The translations under genes were made by a program, and so were the position numbers. The notes beneath the pieces are model-generated. The model saw nothing but the letters and a program-made list of their open reading frames with translations. It was not told the origin of the DNA and did no database searches. Shown one piece after another: positions 38,060 to 50,230 of a DNA stretch of 64,000 bases; the first letter of the stretch is position 1; the number at the start of each line of letters is the position of its first letter. This DNA comes from Cannabis sativa (lineage: Eukaryota; Streptophyta; Magnoliopsida; Rosales; Cannabaceae). Where the stretch lies: contig NC_083602.1 in NCBI RefSeq assembly GCF_029168945.1, positions 79,938,600 through 80,002,599 of the forward strand. The letters are read 5' to 3'.

Positions 38060-39629
38060 TAAAGCTCAGGTTAGATGCATGGAGTATGCATCGGAAGGGA
38101 CCGATATTGAACTTTGACTTAGATTTATTAAACTTACCGTAATATCTATTCAAGTCAATATCGCCTAGTTGATCCTAGATCAAATGTTCTTAATCCTGTT
38201 ATGATTAGGCTCAATCTATAAAGGCTATTCGTGTTCTTTGATTTGTTAGTTAAGCCTACTTTTAGGTCAGGGTGATACGTACATTTTGGGAACACGGTAG
38301 TGCAATTGAGTGGGAGCGCTAGCATAAACATGGAATCTATACCTTCTATCTCGCGAATAGTAAGCAAAGGATGATCTCCTTCGAGCTTGACCAAACGAAC
38401 ATAAATGGTGGAGTACTCATTTCACATAATCTGAAATATCATTTATACGGGGTTAAGTGTTTTAAGGAATAAATACATTGTAGGGTGTAACGGTAATCTA
38501 ATCCCTTACAGTGTAGATCATTCATATAGAGGATCATTGATCACATTAGGATTATAACAATGGATAACTAATGATGCATCTATATGGTGGAACATATAGA
38601 GCATTCTATATACTGAGAGTGCAATTCTAAGTTCTATGCGTGGATTCAAGGAAGAATTAATAAGTTAGTGACTTTTAGTGCTAAATTCTTGATCTACTTA
38701 TTGGAAGCTCGGTTATATAGATCCATGGTCCCCGCACTAGTTGAGATAATATTGCTTGTAAGACTCATATAAATTTTTTTGATTAATCAATTGTAATTCT
38801 CAATTTAGACTATGTCTATTTGTGAATTTTTCACTAAGTAAGGGCGAAATTGTAAAGAAAGAGTTTTAGGGGCATATTTGTTAATTATGATACTTTGTAT
38901 GGTTCAATTAATAAATATTATAAATGAAAATATTATTTAATAATTATTTATAGTTATTAAATAGTTAGAATTGGCATTTAAATGGTTGAATTAGAAAATT
39001 GGCGTTTTTGAGAAAATCAGATGCAGAAAAGGTAAAATTGCAAAATTGCAAAAAGTGAGGCCCAAATCCACTAGTACAGGGCCGGCCACTTTTGTAGGAA
39101 ATTTAAACTGATATTTTCATTATTTTAATGCCAAATAATTCAAACCTAACCCTAGTGGAATGCTATAAATAGATAGTGGAGGCTTCAGGAAATTCATACT
39201 TTTCTTCTGACACTTCTGATTCAGAAAAAACTGAGCCTCTCTCTCTCCCTATCTTTGGCCGAACCCACTCTCTCTTTCTTCTTCCTTAAATTTCGAAATT
39301 CTTAGTGTAAGAGTAGTGCCCACACACAGCAAGTGATACCTCAACCATAGTGAGGAAGATCGTGAAGAAAGACTTTCAACAAGAAGGAGTTTCAGCATCA
39401 AAGATTCAGAGAAAGAGATCCAGGTTCAGATATTGATAATGCTCTGCTACAGAAAGGAATCAAGGGCTAGATATCTGAACGGAAGGAGTCATATTATTCC
39501 GCTGCACCCAATGTAAGGTTTACTAAACTTTATATGTGTTTATTTCATTGTTTTAGAAAGTTCATATTTAGGGTGTTAATCAACATACTTGTGAGTAGAT
39601 CTAAGATCCTGGTAAAATAATTTCTAAAA
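38060..39629 (+). mobile_element. 3' LTR of copia-derived element D (5'-truncated)
   Basis: Last 1570 bp of the family LTR, joined to E's internal region with a shared TAA at 38060-38062. It ends TTTCTAAAA (mutated from TTCCAACA), followed by ATATT (39630-39634), the same five bases that precede 19120. A TATAAATA box is at 39164-39171. Shared diagnostic substitutions with 19120-19920 mark it as the partner LTR of D. Confidence 0.88.
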
Positions 39630-39975
39630 ATATTCTGTTATGCTCCCATTATTCTTTGATCTTCTTGGGTTTCGGAAAGATAAGTCATTTGTTCCTGACT
39701 TGGGTTCTGATCGTAAAGCTCCACTAAGAGTGGTAGAGATTGCAAGTCTCCTAGTTCAGTGAAAAAAGTGAGTTGTTGTTTTTGTGTTGCATAATCGTTT
39801 ATTAATTGTTGTGTTTTTATATTTTTTGTTGAACAGTGATTGTAGCGCATTGGTTGCTGCTTTTGTGGAATTTTTCATCCACGACAAAAATGTTTCTAAT
39901 GACTTTAACATTGAAGTTTACTGCAATCGTCTTGCTGTCCTCTTGTTTGTCTACGGTCAGAAAAAAAAATTATGA
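39630..39975 (+). pseudogene. Ulp1-like protease (peptidase C48), 3' half of split relic
   Basis: Continues the 18741-19119 frame once the insertion and one target copy are disregarded: the Tyr codon before the nest is followed by SVMLPLFFDLLGFRKDKSF and so on to 39758. A 78-bp GT...AG intron at 39759-39836 follows (acceptor TTTTTTGTTGAACAG). Splicing places the catalytic-Cys motif DCSALVAAFVEFF in frame; functional relatives have DCG at this site. The C-terminal YCNRLAVLLFVYGQKKK is typical of plant transposon Ulp1 proteins, and a TGA at 39973-39975 ends the frame. The Cys is retained, but the Asp is lost in the 5' half. Confidence 0.75.
39759..39836 (+). other. Intron in Ulp1 relic
   Basis: Begins GTGAAAAAAG and ends in a T-rich tract and AACAG. 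Removal joins CTAGTTCA to TGATTGTAGC, giving Leu-Val-His-Asp-Cys in frame. The 78-bp length fits short plant introns. Predicted from sequence only. Confidence 0.6.
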
Positions 39976-40250
39976 AAATATTGAATGTAAGGATGAGAAG
40001 CATAATAAGTCTTAAAAGATTGGTAAAGGCAAGAAGTAGGGTCATCTTATGGGGAACTGATTTATGAATTAGTTTGATTTTTTAATGTTAAATGATAAAT
40101 ATTTTTTTATGGATGCTATTGTTTTATTTTTGATTTTATGTTATAGTATAATTTCTGTATGACTCATTATAATCTTTTTTAGATAATGGTTATTCTTATT
40201 TTTGTAATGTGGGACTTAATGTTTTTGTTGTTAGTGCAAGTTTTTAATAA
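39976..40250. other. Region after Ulp1 relic, no gene
   Basis: AT-rich sequence directly downstream of the Ulp1 stop. Nothing coding was found. It leads into the tandem repeat and is probably the 3' untranslated or subterminal region of the DNA transposon that carried the Ulp1 gene. Confidence 0.4.
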
Positions 40251-40254
40251 CATT

Positions 40255-40985
40255 GAATATTTTACATGGCACTCAACTGTTTTAGCAACTGTTATGTAAT
40301 ATTTAAAAAAAACCATTCTAGTATGGGAAAGATTCTTAATCTGAACACCAAAAGTTTTATGAACTTTATTTTAAATATATTTTATTTGGCATTCAACTTT
40401 AAAAAAAAGCTATTATGGAACTTTTAAAAATAAATATGGTAGAAATTTTATTAGAAATAATTTTTAACATTTCACACAACTGTGTAGCAAGTATTATGCA
40501 ATGTTAAAAAAATCATTCTTGTATGAGAAAACTTCTTAATCTTAACACCAAAAGTGTTATGAACTTATAATAAACATTTTAAATATATTGTATTTGGCAT
40601 TCAACTTTTTTTTTTTAAAGAAAAGCTATTATGCAACTTTTAAAACCATTACGGTAGGAGTCTTAATAGGAGTATATTCTTAACATGGCACAAAACTGTG
40701 TAGCAATTTTTATGCAATGTTAAAAAAATTATTTCAGTATGGCAAAGCTTCATAATCTCTATACCAAAAATATTATGAACCTATAATGAATGTTTTAAAT
40801 ATATTGTAGTTCTCATATAACTTAAAAAAGTATGAAACTTTTAAGAAACCAATATGGTAGGAATCTTAACAGTAATGTATTTTTAACATGGCAAACAAAT
40901 GTCTAGCAACTGTAATGTTACCTTAAAAAAACCATTTCAGTATGGGAAATTAATAGCAATCTATCAAAATAACTTTTCATGTTGT
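40255..40985 (+). repeat. Tandem repeat, about 3.5-4 units of about 207 bp
   Basis: Units start near 40262, 40468, 40681 and 40887 with variants of AACATGGCACACAACTGTGT. They continue with AGCAACTGTTATGCAATGTT, a run of A, CATTCTAGTATGGGAAA, CTTAATCT, ACCAAAAGTGTTATGAAC and TTTTAAATATATTGTATTTGGC. Units are diverged from each other and the last is incomplete. Such subterminal tandem repeats are common in Mutator-like and CACTA elements, which fits the Ulp1 relic upstream. No matching inverted terminus is seen in the window. Confidence 0.75.
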
Positions 40986-41090
40986 AAGAGTTCACTTAGA
41001 AATTTAGAACATTAAAATAAATGTCATGTCTTTATATAATTGCTTGGTTGTGACATGTCTTTCGATTGTGACTTTATTGGCCACATTTGT

Positions 41091-43052
41091 TGTAACACCC
41101 TAACTAGCATAGGCGTGTTAGCGTGATTTTAAATGTACTGTACAGCTCATTGCTAATCAACGAGATTAGTGAAAAACGTGAATAATTAAAATTTGCATAC
41201 TTAATTAAAAATATAAAGTATTACATCCATAAAATTCTGGGATCCCGTTGCAAAATACATTTACAAAAGTTTGCTAGTTTAATACAAAAGTTTTGTCGCG
41301 TAGCGACTGTCAGCAAAAGCCTTGATGTCCCCTAAAATCGTACGCTCCAGGCCTAACCACCCCGACATGTACAATCTTCACCTGCTCGTTCTCACGGCTC
41401 CTCAGCTTTAGCTTTGCCCTTGCCTACAATCTTCACATACTCACTAAGAAAAGCATAACATAAAACATAATAATATCCCGGATTATAGCCAGGCGCCCAT
41501 ACACCCAACCATAATCCTAACTGAGTCAGGAATGTTCTCGACAAAGTATGACTAACTGCGAATCCCTCCTATAGTCGGTACTCTAGTCGTACTGATGTGG
41601 TAGCAGATAACTCATACTATCTAATAGCCTAGCATATATCTGTTAGCATCTCGGTGCATCTCTATGTACACCTCACCGATGCCTTGATATGATAATCTGA
41701 TGGGTATAGATTTGCCTATTCTAACGGCAACTAACATGTACGCTAAACATGTATAAACATATGCATAACATTATACTAATCTTACCTCAATTCTGAATTC
41801 AGGTGTGCCGGTCAACTTGAGTGGAACAACTGCTCGGCGAATTATAGGTTCCTAAATCACATCGCTAACAACATAGATAAGTGACTCGCTAAATCACAAA
41901 TGAGACTTAGGTTTTAAACCAAAAACCTATCTACAGCAACTTAATATGGCAATACCCTAAACTAGCAGGGAATCAACCAACTAGACACCTTAAACTAGGA
42001 CGAATCGACGAGCTAAATTTTTCGGGGAACCCTGCTGCAAAATCGGTTACCCGGTTTTATAGGTACCTGTAAAACTGGTTACCCAGTTTTCTACAGAAAA
42101 CCCAAAAAATCACAAAGCCAAATCAAATCGATTCCAAACTTAACCAAACTTTACAGACCTGCATATTATACCCCAAATAAATCATTTCCAAGCAATAAAC
42201 AGATTACCCAAGCTCAAAATCCAAAATCACCATTAAAGCTCCAAGTTTGAGTTCTAAAACTCAAAACTTGGTGAAATCTATCAACAACCACCAAATGAAG
42301 CATAAATAAACATAATCTAACATAACTAAACCTCTAAAAACAACATCTAACCACTACATCAACAACAACAACTAAAAACTCCATTTCAGGCAAAGTTCAT
42401 TTTCTTAAAATTCAAGAAAACAAGAGTAGAAGTTTAAAAGAGTATACCTTAGCTTGAGATCACTAACAACCAGCTGAGATTCAGAGTAAAAACTAAAGAA
42501 AATACCAACCCTAGCAGCCCTAGGAATTTCGAGAGAGAGAGAGAGAGAGAGTTGAAAGAGAAATAGTTTTCTAGCTTTTTTTCCCAATTTTTTCATATTT
42601 TTGTAAAAAGAATGAAATAAAATAGTTTTATTGATTTATTCTCAGCCAAATGCACTAAAAAAACTGATTTTATTAATCTACATAAATTCACATAAAGACA
42701 AAACACAAAATGGGCAAAAGACCAAAATGTCCTTGCCCACACCAAACTATCTTAAAATCACTTAGGGGTATTTTGGGAAATTCTAAAATCTTGACTATTC
42801 CTGAAATTCCCAATGACTAACTGTATTGTCCCGCTATACCAAAAATACTAAGATGTGATTCTAATAGCCAAACACTGCATTCCAATGTTGTCAGACACAA
42901 ATCATGCAAATTTATGAAATGTCTATATGTGACATAAAATTGCATTCTAAATATAAATCGTCATAAATAAATAATTCAATATTGATAAATAATTTTATAA
43001 TTAAGCCCTAATTATCTGCTAATTTCCAAATTAAAACTAAACGGTCTTTACA
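41091..43052 (-). mobile_element. 3' LTR of G3 (1962 bp)
   Basis: Bounded by TGTAACACCC and GGTCTTTACA like G1/G2, but about 400 bp shorter. The region corresponding to the CATACTCCAGC minisatellite is reduced to one short stretch (about 41570-41600, with CTAGTCGTACTGATGTGG). A GA-dinucleotide run is at about 42530-42552. Confidence 0.85.
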
Positions 43053-45391
43053 ATAATCCCTGCCTTAAAAGGATTTCATCCTCGAAATCTAACCTGAAGA
43101 ACTCTTGATATTGACCTCTCATGTTTGATTCTAACTCCGAGGTGGCTTCCTCCACCTTGCTGTTTCTCTAGAGTACTTTGACCAAAGCTATGGTCTTGTT
43201 GCGAAGGACCTTATCCTTTCTGTCAAGGATCGGAACTGGTTGTTCTTCATATGACATGTCTGGTTACAGCTCAAGATTTTCATAACTAAGTACATGAGCA
43301 GGGTTTGAAATGTATTTTCTCAACATAGAGACATGAAATACGTTGTGAACTGCTGAAAGAGCTGGAGGCAAAGCTAATCGATATGCCACTTGTCCAACCT
43401 TCTCGAGAATCTTGAAAGGTCCTGTAAATCTAGGGCATAACTTGGCTCTTTTCCTGAATTGATTGATCACCTTCATAGGAGACACCCGTAGGAACACATG
43501 ATCCCCTACTTGAAACTCTACATTGCTGCGTTTCAGATCTGCATAACTCTTTTGCCTACTCTGAGAGGTAAGCATTCTGGTATTAATCTTTTCAATAGCT
43601 TCATTAGTTCGTTGAACAGATTTCAGACCTAAGTACTTCCTTTCCCCCGTCTCATCCCTATGAATGGGAGATCTACATTTTCTGTCATACAACAGTTCAT
43701 AGGGAGCCATCCCTATCGTACTCTGATAATTGTTATTGTACGAGAACTCTATCAATGGTAGGTACTTACTCCAGGAGCCCTCAAAATCCATAACAGAGGC
43801 TCATAACATATCTTCCAGTATCTGATTCGTCCTTTTGGACTGTCCATCCGTCCAAGGATGAAAAGCTATACTGAACTTTGGTTTGGTACCCATAGCCCGT
43901 TGCAAACTCTGCCAAAATTTGAAGTAAACTTCAGATCTCTATCTGAAGTAATGGAGTTTGGCACACCATGCAGCGTTACTATCTCTTTAACGTAAAAATC
44001 TGCATACTGATCCAGTGAAAAGGTTGTCTTAACAAGTAGAAAATGAGCAGATTTCGTGAATTGATCTACCACAACCCAAATTGAATCAAATAAACTCGCG
44101 GTTCTAGGTAATCAAACCCCAAAGTCCATTGTGATATCTTCCCACTTCCACTCAATTAGGGTTAAAGGCTACAACAACCCTACCGGATTCTGATGTTCAA
44201 CCTTGATCTACTGACAAGTTAGGCATCTCTATACAAATTCTACCACATTCTTCTTCATTCCGCTCCACCAGAAGTAAGCTTTCAATCCTGATACATCTTC
44301 GTGGTGCAAGGATGCACGATATATGGAATGATATGAGCCTCTTCGAGAATTTCATTTCTAAGTTCCACACTATTAGGAACACAAACCTTTGTCTTGAATA
44401 ACAGCATCCCACTATCTGACACTGTAAAGTCTGTGGCTTGACCAGCTAAAACCTCATCTCTGATCTTTACTAATTCTTGATCAGTTAATTGAGTACCTTT
44501 AATACGTTCTAACATATTAAATTGCAGCGTCAAGTTCTGAAGTTTGCCTACAACAAACTCGATGCTTGATCTGACCATGTCCTCAGCTAATTGAGGTAAT
44601 ATCCGAACCATACTAGTTACTCTTTCGGGACCCTTCCTACTAAGGGCATCAGCCACTACATTAGCTTTCTAGGATGGTAAAAGATCTCACAATCATAATC
44701 CTTAACAAAATCTAAGCAACGTCTCTGCCTCATATTCAAATTTTTCTAAGTAAAGAAATATTTGAGGCTTTTATGGTCAGTATAAATTTCACATTTCTCT
44801 TCGTAGAGATAGTGCGCCATATCTTCGAAGCAAACACTACAGCGGCAAGTTCTAGGTCATTAGTTGGGTACAGCTGTTCATAATCTTTCAACTAATGGAA
44901 GGCATAGGCAATAACCCGATCTGCCTGCATCAGTACACACCCCAAACCCTGTCTGGATGCATCACAATAAACTATGAATTTTTCTTTATCAGAAGGCAGA
45001 GCTAACACTAGAGCTATGATTAACCTTTATTTCAGCTCCTGAAAGGTTGATTCACACTCATCCGTCCATACAAAATGCTGATTCTTTTTGGTGAGTTCGG
45101 TTAAGGGTGTTGATATTTTTGAAAACCCTTCTACGAACCGACGATAGTAACCATCCAGACCTAAGAAGCTTCTAACTTCTGTCATTATTTTTGGTCTTGG
45201 CCAATCCCTGACGGATTCTATCTTTCCCGCATACACTTTGATCCCATCTTTGCTAAAAATGTTCCCAAGAAAAGACACCTGAGATAGCCCAAATTCGCAC
45301 TTCTTGAATTTGGCATATAACTTGTGTACTCAAAGTGGTTGTAGAACAATCCGGAGATGTTGCTCATGCGCCTCTTCTGATTGAGAGTACA
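43053..45391 (-). pseudogene. G3 pol: RT C-terminus, RNase H, integrase
   Basis: Broken frames on the minus strand: RT thumb and RNase H start ([20 protein letters not shown]; 45027-45278), zinc-finger lead-in ([12 protein letters not shown] to MYQD; 44282-44656), integrase core with DDE motifs ([22 protein letters not shown]; 43866-44072) and integrase C-terminus (GMAPYELLYDRKCRSPIH to RKYISNPAHVLSYE; 43264-43791). The chromodomain is recognisable near 43090-43210 but out of frame (stop after SYENLEL). Frameshifts and stops occur every few hundred bases. Confidence 0.85.
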
Positions 45392-47260
45392 CAAGGTGTT
45401 GGAAATATTTTACCAGGATCTTAGATCTACTCACAAGTATGTTGATTAACAACCTAAATATGAACTTCTAAAACGATTATAAGTAAACACATATAAAGTA
45501 TGAGAAACCATACATTGGGTGCAGCGGAATAATATGTCTCCTTCCACTCAGATCTCTAACCCTTGTATCCTTTCTGTTGCAGACTATTATCAAGATCTGA
45601 GCCCGAATGTCCTTCTTTGTTGAATCTGGATTCTTCACAATCTTCCACACTATGATTGAGGTACTACTTGCTATGTGTGGGCACTACTCTATCACTTAGG
45701 CATTTCGAAACAAAGAAGAAGAAGAAAGAGAGATAGAGGTGGCGACTCAGGAATTTTCTCTGAAAGGAATGAGATGGAATTGTGATACTTTCCTGAAGCC
45801 ATTACTTTCTATTTATAGAATACCACATAGGGTTAGGGTTGATTTACTTGGCATTAAAATAATGAAAAATTAAATGATAAAACCCTATGCATGTGGCCAA
45901 CCATGGCTTATGGATATGGGCCTCACATTTGCAACTTTCATGTTTTATCAGTTCTGTATCCCATTTTCTCAAAATTGGCAATTTTCACATTCAACCATTT
46001 AAATGTCAATTTTAACTATTTAATAACTATAACTAATTATTAAATATTATTGTCATTTATTATATTTATTAACTAGACTAACCAAAGTCTCTTAATTAAC
46101 AAATATACCCTATAAACTCTTTCTTTACAGTTTCGCCCTTAATAAGTGATAAATTCACAAATAGACATAGTCCAACTTGAGAATTATAATTGATTAATTA
46201 AAACAAATTAAATGAGTCTTACAAGTAGTATTGTCTCAACTAGTGTGGGGACCATGGGCCTATATATCTGAGCTTCCAATAAGCAGATCAAGAATTTATC
46301 TCTTAAATTCACTGACTTATTAATTCTTCGTTGAATCCGCGCATAGAACTTAGAATTGCACTCTCAGCTATATAGAACACTCTATATGTTCCACCATATA
46401 GACACGCTATTAATTATTCATTGTGATAATCCTAATTTGATCAATGATCCTCTATACAGATGATCTACAGTGTAAAGGGATTAAATTACCGTAACACCCT
46501 ACAATGTATTTTATCCTTAAAACACTTAACCCTGTATAAATGATATTTCAGCTAAGTGAAATGAGTACTCCACCATTTATTTTTGTTTGGTTAAGCTCGA
46601 AGGAAATCATCCTTTACTTTATATTCACCAGATAGAAGCTATAGATTCCATATTTATGTTAGCGCTCCCACTCAATTAAACTACCGTGTTTCCAAAATGT
46701 ACGTATCACCCTGACCCAAAAGTAGGCTTAACTAACAAATCAAAGAACACGAATAACACTCTTAAGATTGAACCTAATCATATCAGGATTAAGATCATTT
46801 GATCTAGGATCAATTAGGTGATATTGAATTGAATAGATATTACGGTAAGTTGAATAAATCTACGTCAAAGTTCAATATCGGTCCATTCTGATGCATACTC
46901 CATGCGTCCAACCCAAGCTTTACTTTAACCAATGCCCTGGAAAGAGGATAGCATTTCTCCAAATGCATGTAAACTCTACTGTAGATTGTCATATCAGTAA
47001 AACCCCAGTGTTCAGATAAATCTAGGAATCTTTAATCACATAGTCATGTTTACTTTCCACTGTGCTGACAACACAATAAACGGGATCAAGTATGTGAAAA
47101 AGGTTTGGATGAATTTATAAATCAAATAGACAAATAATTGATAAGGTGAACCAAAATATACACAAATGAATGAAAAATACTTCTGTTTCTCTATTGATAT
47201 TGAATAATCTGGATTACATTGAAATGGAGTTTTATTTAGGGCATAAAACCCAACACAAGG
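45392..47260 (-). mobile_element. Solo copia LTR 1 with target duplication CAAGG
   Basis: LTR at 45397-47255 (1859 bp, minus orientation, TGTTGGAA at left to CCCAACA at right), flanked by CAAGG (45392-45396 and 47256-47260). It lies in G3 pol next to the YIDD catalytic codons of the reverse transcriptase. A complete LTR with direct target repeats and no internal region means the parent element was lost by LTR-LTR recombination. Confidence 0.92.
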
Positions 47261-47384
47261 ATGTCGTCGATAAATACAATAACACAAATATCGACGAAAT
47301 CCTTGAATACCCTATTCATCATATCCATGAAAGCTGCGGGAGCATTGGTCAGTCCAAAAGACATAACCAGAAATTCATAATGTC
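47261..47384 (-). pseudogene. G3 reverse-transcriptase palm fragment
   Basis: 124 bp between the two solo LTRs, encoding on the minus strand [24 protein letters not shown] sequence and VFIDDI. The IDD codons are at about 47263-47271, immediately beside the CAAGG target site. It is continuous with 45391 on one side and 49242 on the other. Confidence 0.85.
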
Positions 47385-49241
47385 CATACTTTTGGAATAT
47401 GTTTTACCAGGATCTAGATTTACTAACAAGTAGTTTCATTAACATCCTAATATGAATTTCTAAAACAATGAAATTAAACACATATAAAGTTTTAGAAAAC
47501 CTTACATTGGGTGCAGCGGAATATTTATGTCTCCTTCCGCTCAGATCTCTAACCCTTGTATCCTGTCTGTCGCAGAGTATCACCAAGATTTGAGCCTAAG
47601 TGTCCTTCTCTTGATTCTGGATTCTTCACAGTCTTCCACACTATGATTGAGATACCACTTGATGTGTGTGGGCACTCACTCGATCACTCAAAGGTATGAA
47701 AACTTGAAGAAGAAAAGAGAGGGAAGGAGGTTCGGCTATGACTGTATAACAGGTGGCTCAATTTTTCTGAAGACAAGAAATTTCATCCACTTTAAGTGTG
47801 AGCCATCACTATCTATTTATATGTAACCACTAGGTTTAGGTTAGGAATTATTAGGCATTAGAATAATGAAAATATTAAGTGGAAAAAACCTTTAAGTGGC
47901 CGGCCATGGTTAGTGGGCCCCATTTGGGTATTTTTCCAATTTTCCCTTATTTTCTCAAAAATGCCACTTTTCCAATTCTAACCATCTAAATGCAAAAACT
48001 AATTATTTAAAAATTAAAATTAATTACCAAATAAAATTTCCATTTAACATATTTATTAATTTGACTTAATAAAGGCTTTCAACTAATAAATAAAACCTAG
48101 AATCTCTTTTCTTCACAATTTAGCCCTTGCTTAGTGAAAATTCATAAACTAGACATAGTCCAAGTTTAGAATTGTAATTGATTAATTAAAATAATTTATC
48201 TGAGTCTTACAAGTAGTATGGTCTCAACTAGTATGGGGACCATGGGCCTATTCAACAAAACTTCCAATAAGCCGAACTAGAATTTACCAAGTAAAGTCCC
48301 TAACTTATTAATTCGTTGTTGCATCCACTCATAGAACTTGGAATTGCACTCTCAATCATATAGAATGCTCTATATGTTCCACGATATAGATACGCTACAA
48401 ACATTTAACCATCGTTCTAATCTCAATAATCAAAGATCCTCTCTAGTTGATTTACACCGAATAGGAATAACTTTACTGTTTCACTCCTCAATGTATTTTA
48501 TCCTTAAAACACTTAGCTTCCTGTAAATGATATTTCAGTGAAATATAATCACTGAAATAAGAGCTCTTCCATTTACCTCTATTTAGCCAAGCTCGACGGA
48601 AATCATCGTTTCACCTCTATGTCCTGATAGAAGCTATAGATTCAATATCTATATTTAGCGCTCCCACTCAATCATACTATCATGTTCCCAAAATGTACGT
48701 ATCACCCTGACCAGAAAGTAGGCTTAACTAACAAATCAAAGAACATGAATAGCACTCCTGAGATTGAACCTAAGCATATCAGGATTAAGATCTTTTGATC
48801 TAAGATCAACTAGTGATATTGACTTAGAAAGATACAACGGTAAGATTATAATATCTTTACCAAGATCAATATCTGTCCCACTCCAATGTATACTCCATAC
48901 ATTCGAAACTAGCATACTTTGTCAATGTTCTGGAAAGAATATAACACTTATTTAAAGTGTAAGTACACTTCATTGCTGATTATCACATCAGTGTAAATCC
49001 AATGCACTAATGAAATAGGGACTTTTTCTTTTGAAACATATAATCACAATCACATTCCACTATGTTGACATCACTGTAATTGTAAATGATTATATGTTCT
49101 GGACTTAACATATTTTTGTATATATTAAACCATAAACATGAAAACTACATGTAAACATAAATGACTTCTAATCTTTCACTCATAACAAATCAGATTAGAT
49201 TGAAATGGGTTTTATTTAAGGCATAAAATCCCAACACATAC
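47385..49241 (-). mobile_element. Solo copia LTR 2 with target duplication CATAC
   Basis: LTR at 47390-49236 (1847 bp, minus orientation), starting TTTTGGAA (mutated from TGTTGGAA) and ending CCCAACA, flanked by CATAC (47385-47389 and 49237-49241). It belongs to the second LTR subtype of this family (ATGTTCTGGACTTAA block near 49093), unlike solo LTR 1. Confidence 0.92.
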
Positions 49242-50230
49242 CTAGTGTGGAAAGCCATCTTCGGGATGTCCTCCTCTTGGATTCTCAACTGATGATAGCC
49301 TGATCGGAGATCAATCTTTTAAAAGGCCGTCTTCCTCTGAAGTTGATCAAAAAGATCATCGATCCTAGGTAAGGGATATTTATTCTTGATTGTTAGCTTA
49401 TTCAATTCCCAGTAGTCAATGCACATTCGTAGAGATCCATCTTTCTTCTTAACAAATAATGCCGGAGCTCCCCAGGGTGAGACACTAGGTCGCGAAAACC
49501 CTATGTAAAGCAACCCCTGGAGTTAAATTTTCAGTTCCTTAGGTTCTGCTGGAGCCATTCTGTAGGGGGCCTTAGAAATTGGTTCTGCTCCCGGTGCCAA
49601 GTCAATAACAAAATCAATTTCTCTCTGACGTGGTAAACCCAGAAGTTCATCGGGAAAAACATCAAGAAATTCTTGAACTCCCTTGATGTCTTCTGGCCCA
49701 ACAGAGTCAGGCCGAGTGGTATCCAATACCACGGCCAAAAACCCCAAACATCCCTCTCGTAACAATTCCCATACTAGTACTAAAATTAACATGATCCGAG
49801 ATCCATGAACCGAACCGACAAAAACAAACGGTTTGTCGCCTTCTGGTTGGAAGATTACCATCTTCCTCTTACAATCAATACTGGCTGAGTACTTGGACAA
49901 GAAATCCATTCCCAGTATAATATGAAAATCCACTAGATTCATCTCTATTAAATCAGCACTCAACTCCCTATCCTCTACTCTGATCGGCATAGACCTAATC
50001 CACCTTTTGGAGATAACTAACTCCTCGCCAGGTAGTAGGGTTCCAAACCCTAATTCATAACTATCATGCGGTCTATCCAATTTACTAAAAATTCTGGCCG
50101 CCACATAGGAATGAGTGGCCATAGAGTCAAACAACAAAGAGAAATAAGAGTTGTTGACCGAGAACTGACCTGTTACCACAAAGGGATTGGCTTCTACATC
50201 AGCCTGAGTTATCGCGAACACCATTGCTGG
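49242..50230 (-). pseudogene. G3 protease and reverse-transcriptase N-terminus
   Basis: Protease: [17 protein letters not shown], in which the active-site DSG reads DSM, then [36 protein letters not shown] and [12 protein letters not shown] (49319-49513), with a frame break at 49513-49523. Both open pieces end in stops and together lack the palm, which is at 47261-47384. Confidence 0.85.

Noticed and set aside
39784..39975. Standalone small gene of 63 codons
   Set aside because: It is the last exon of the Ulp1 relic; the upstream residues of the frame are intron.
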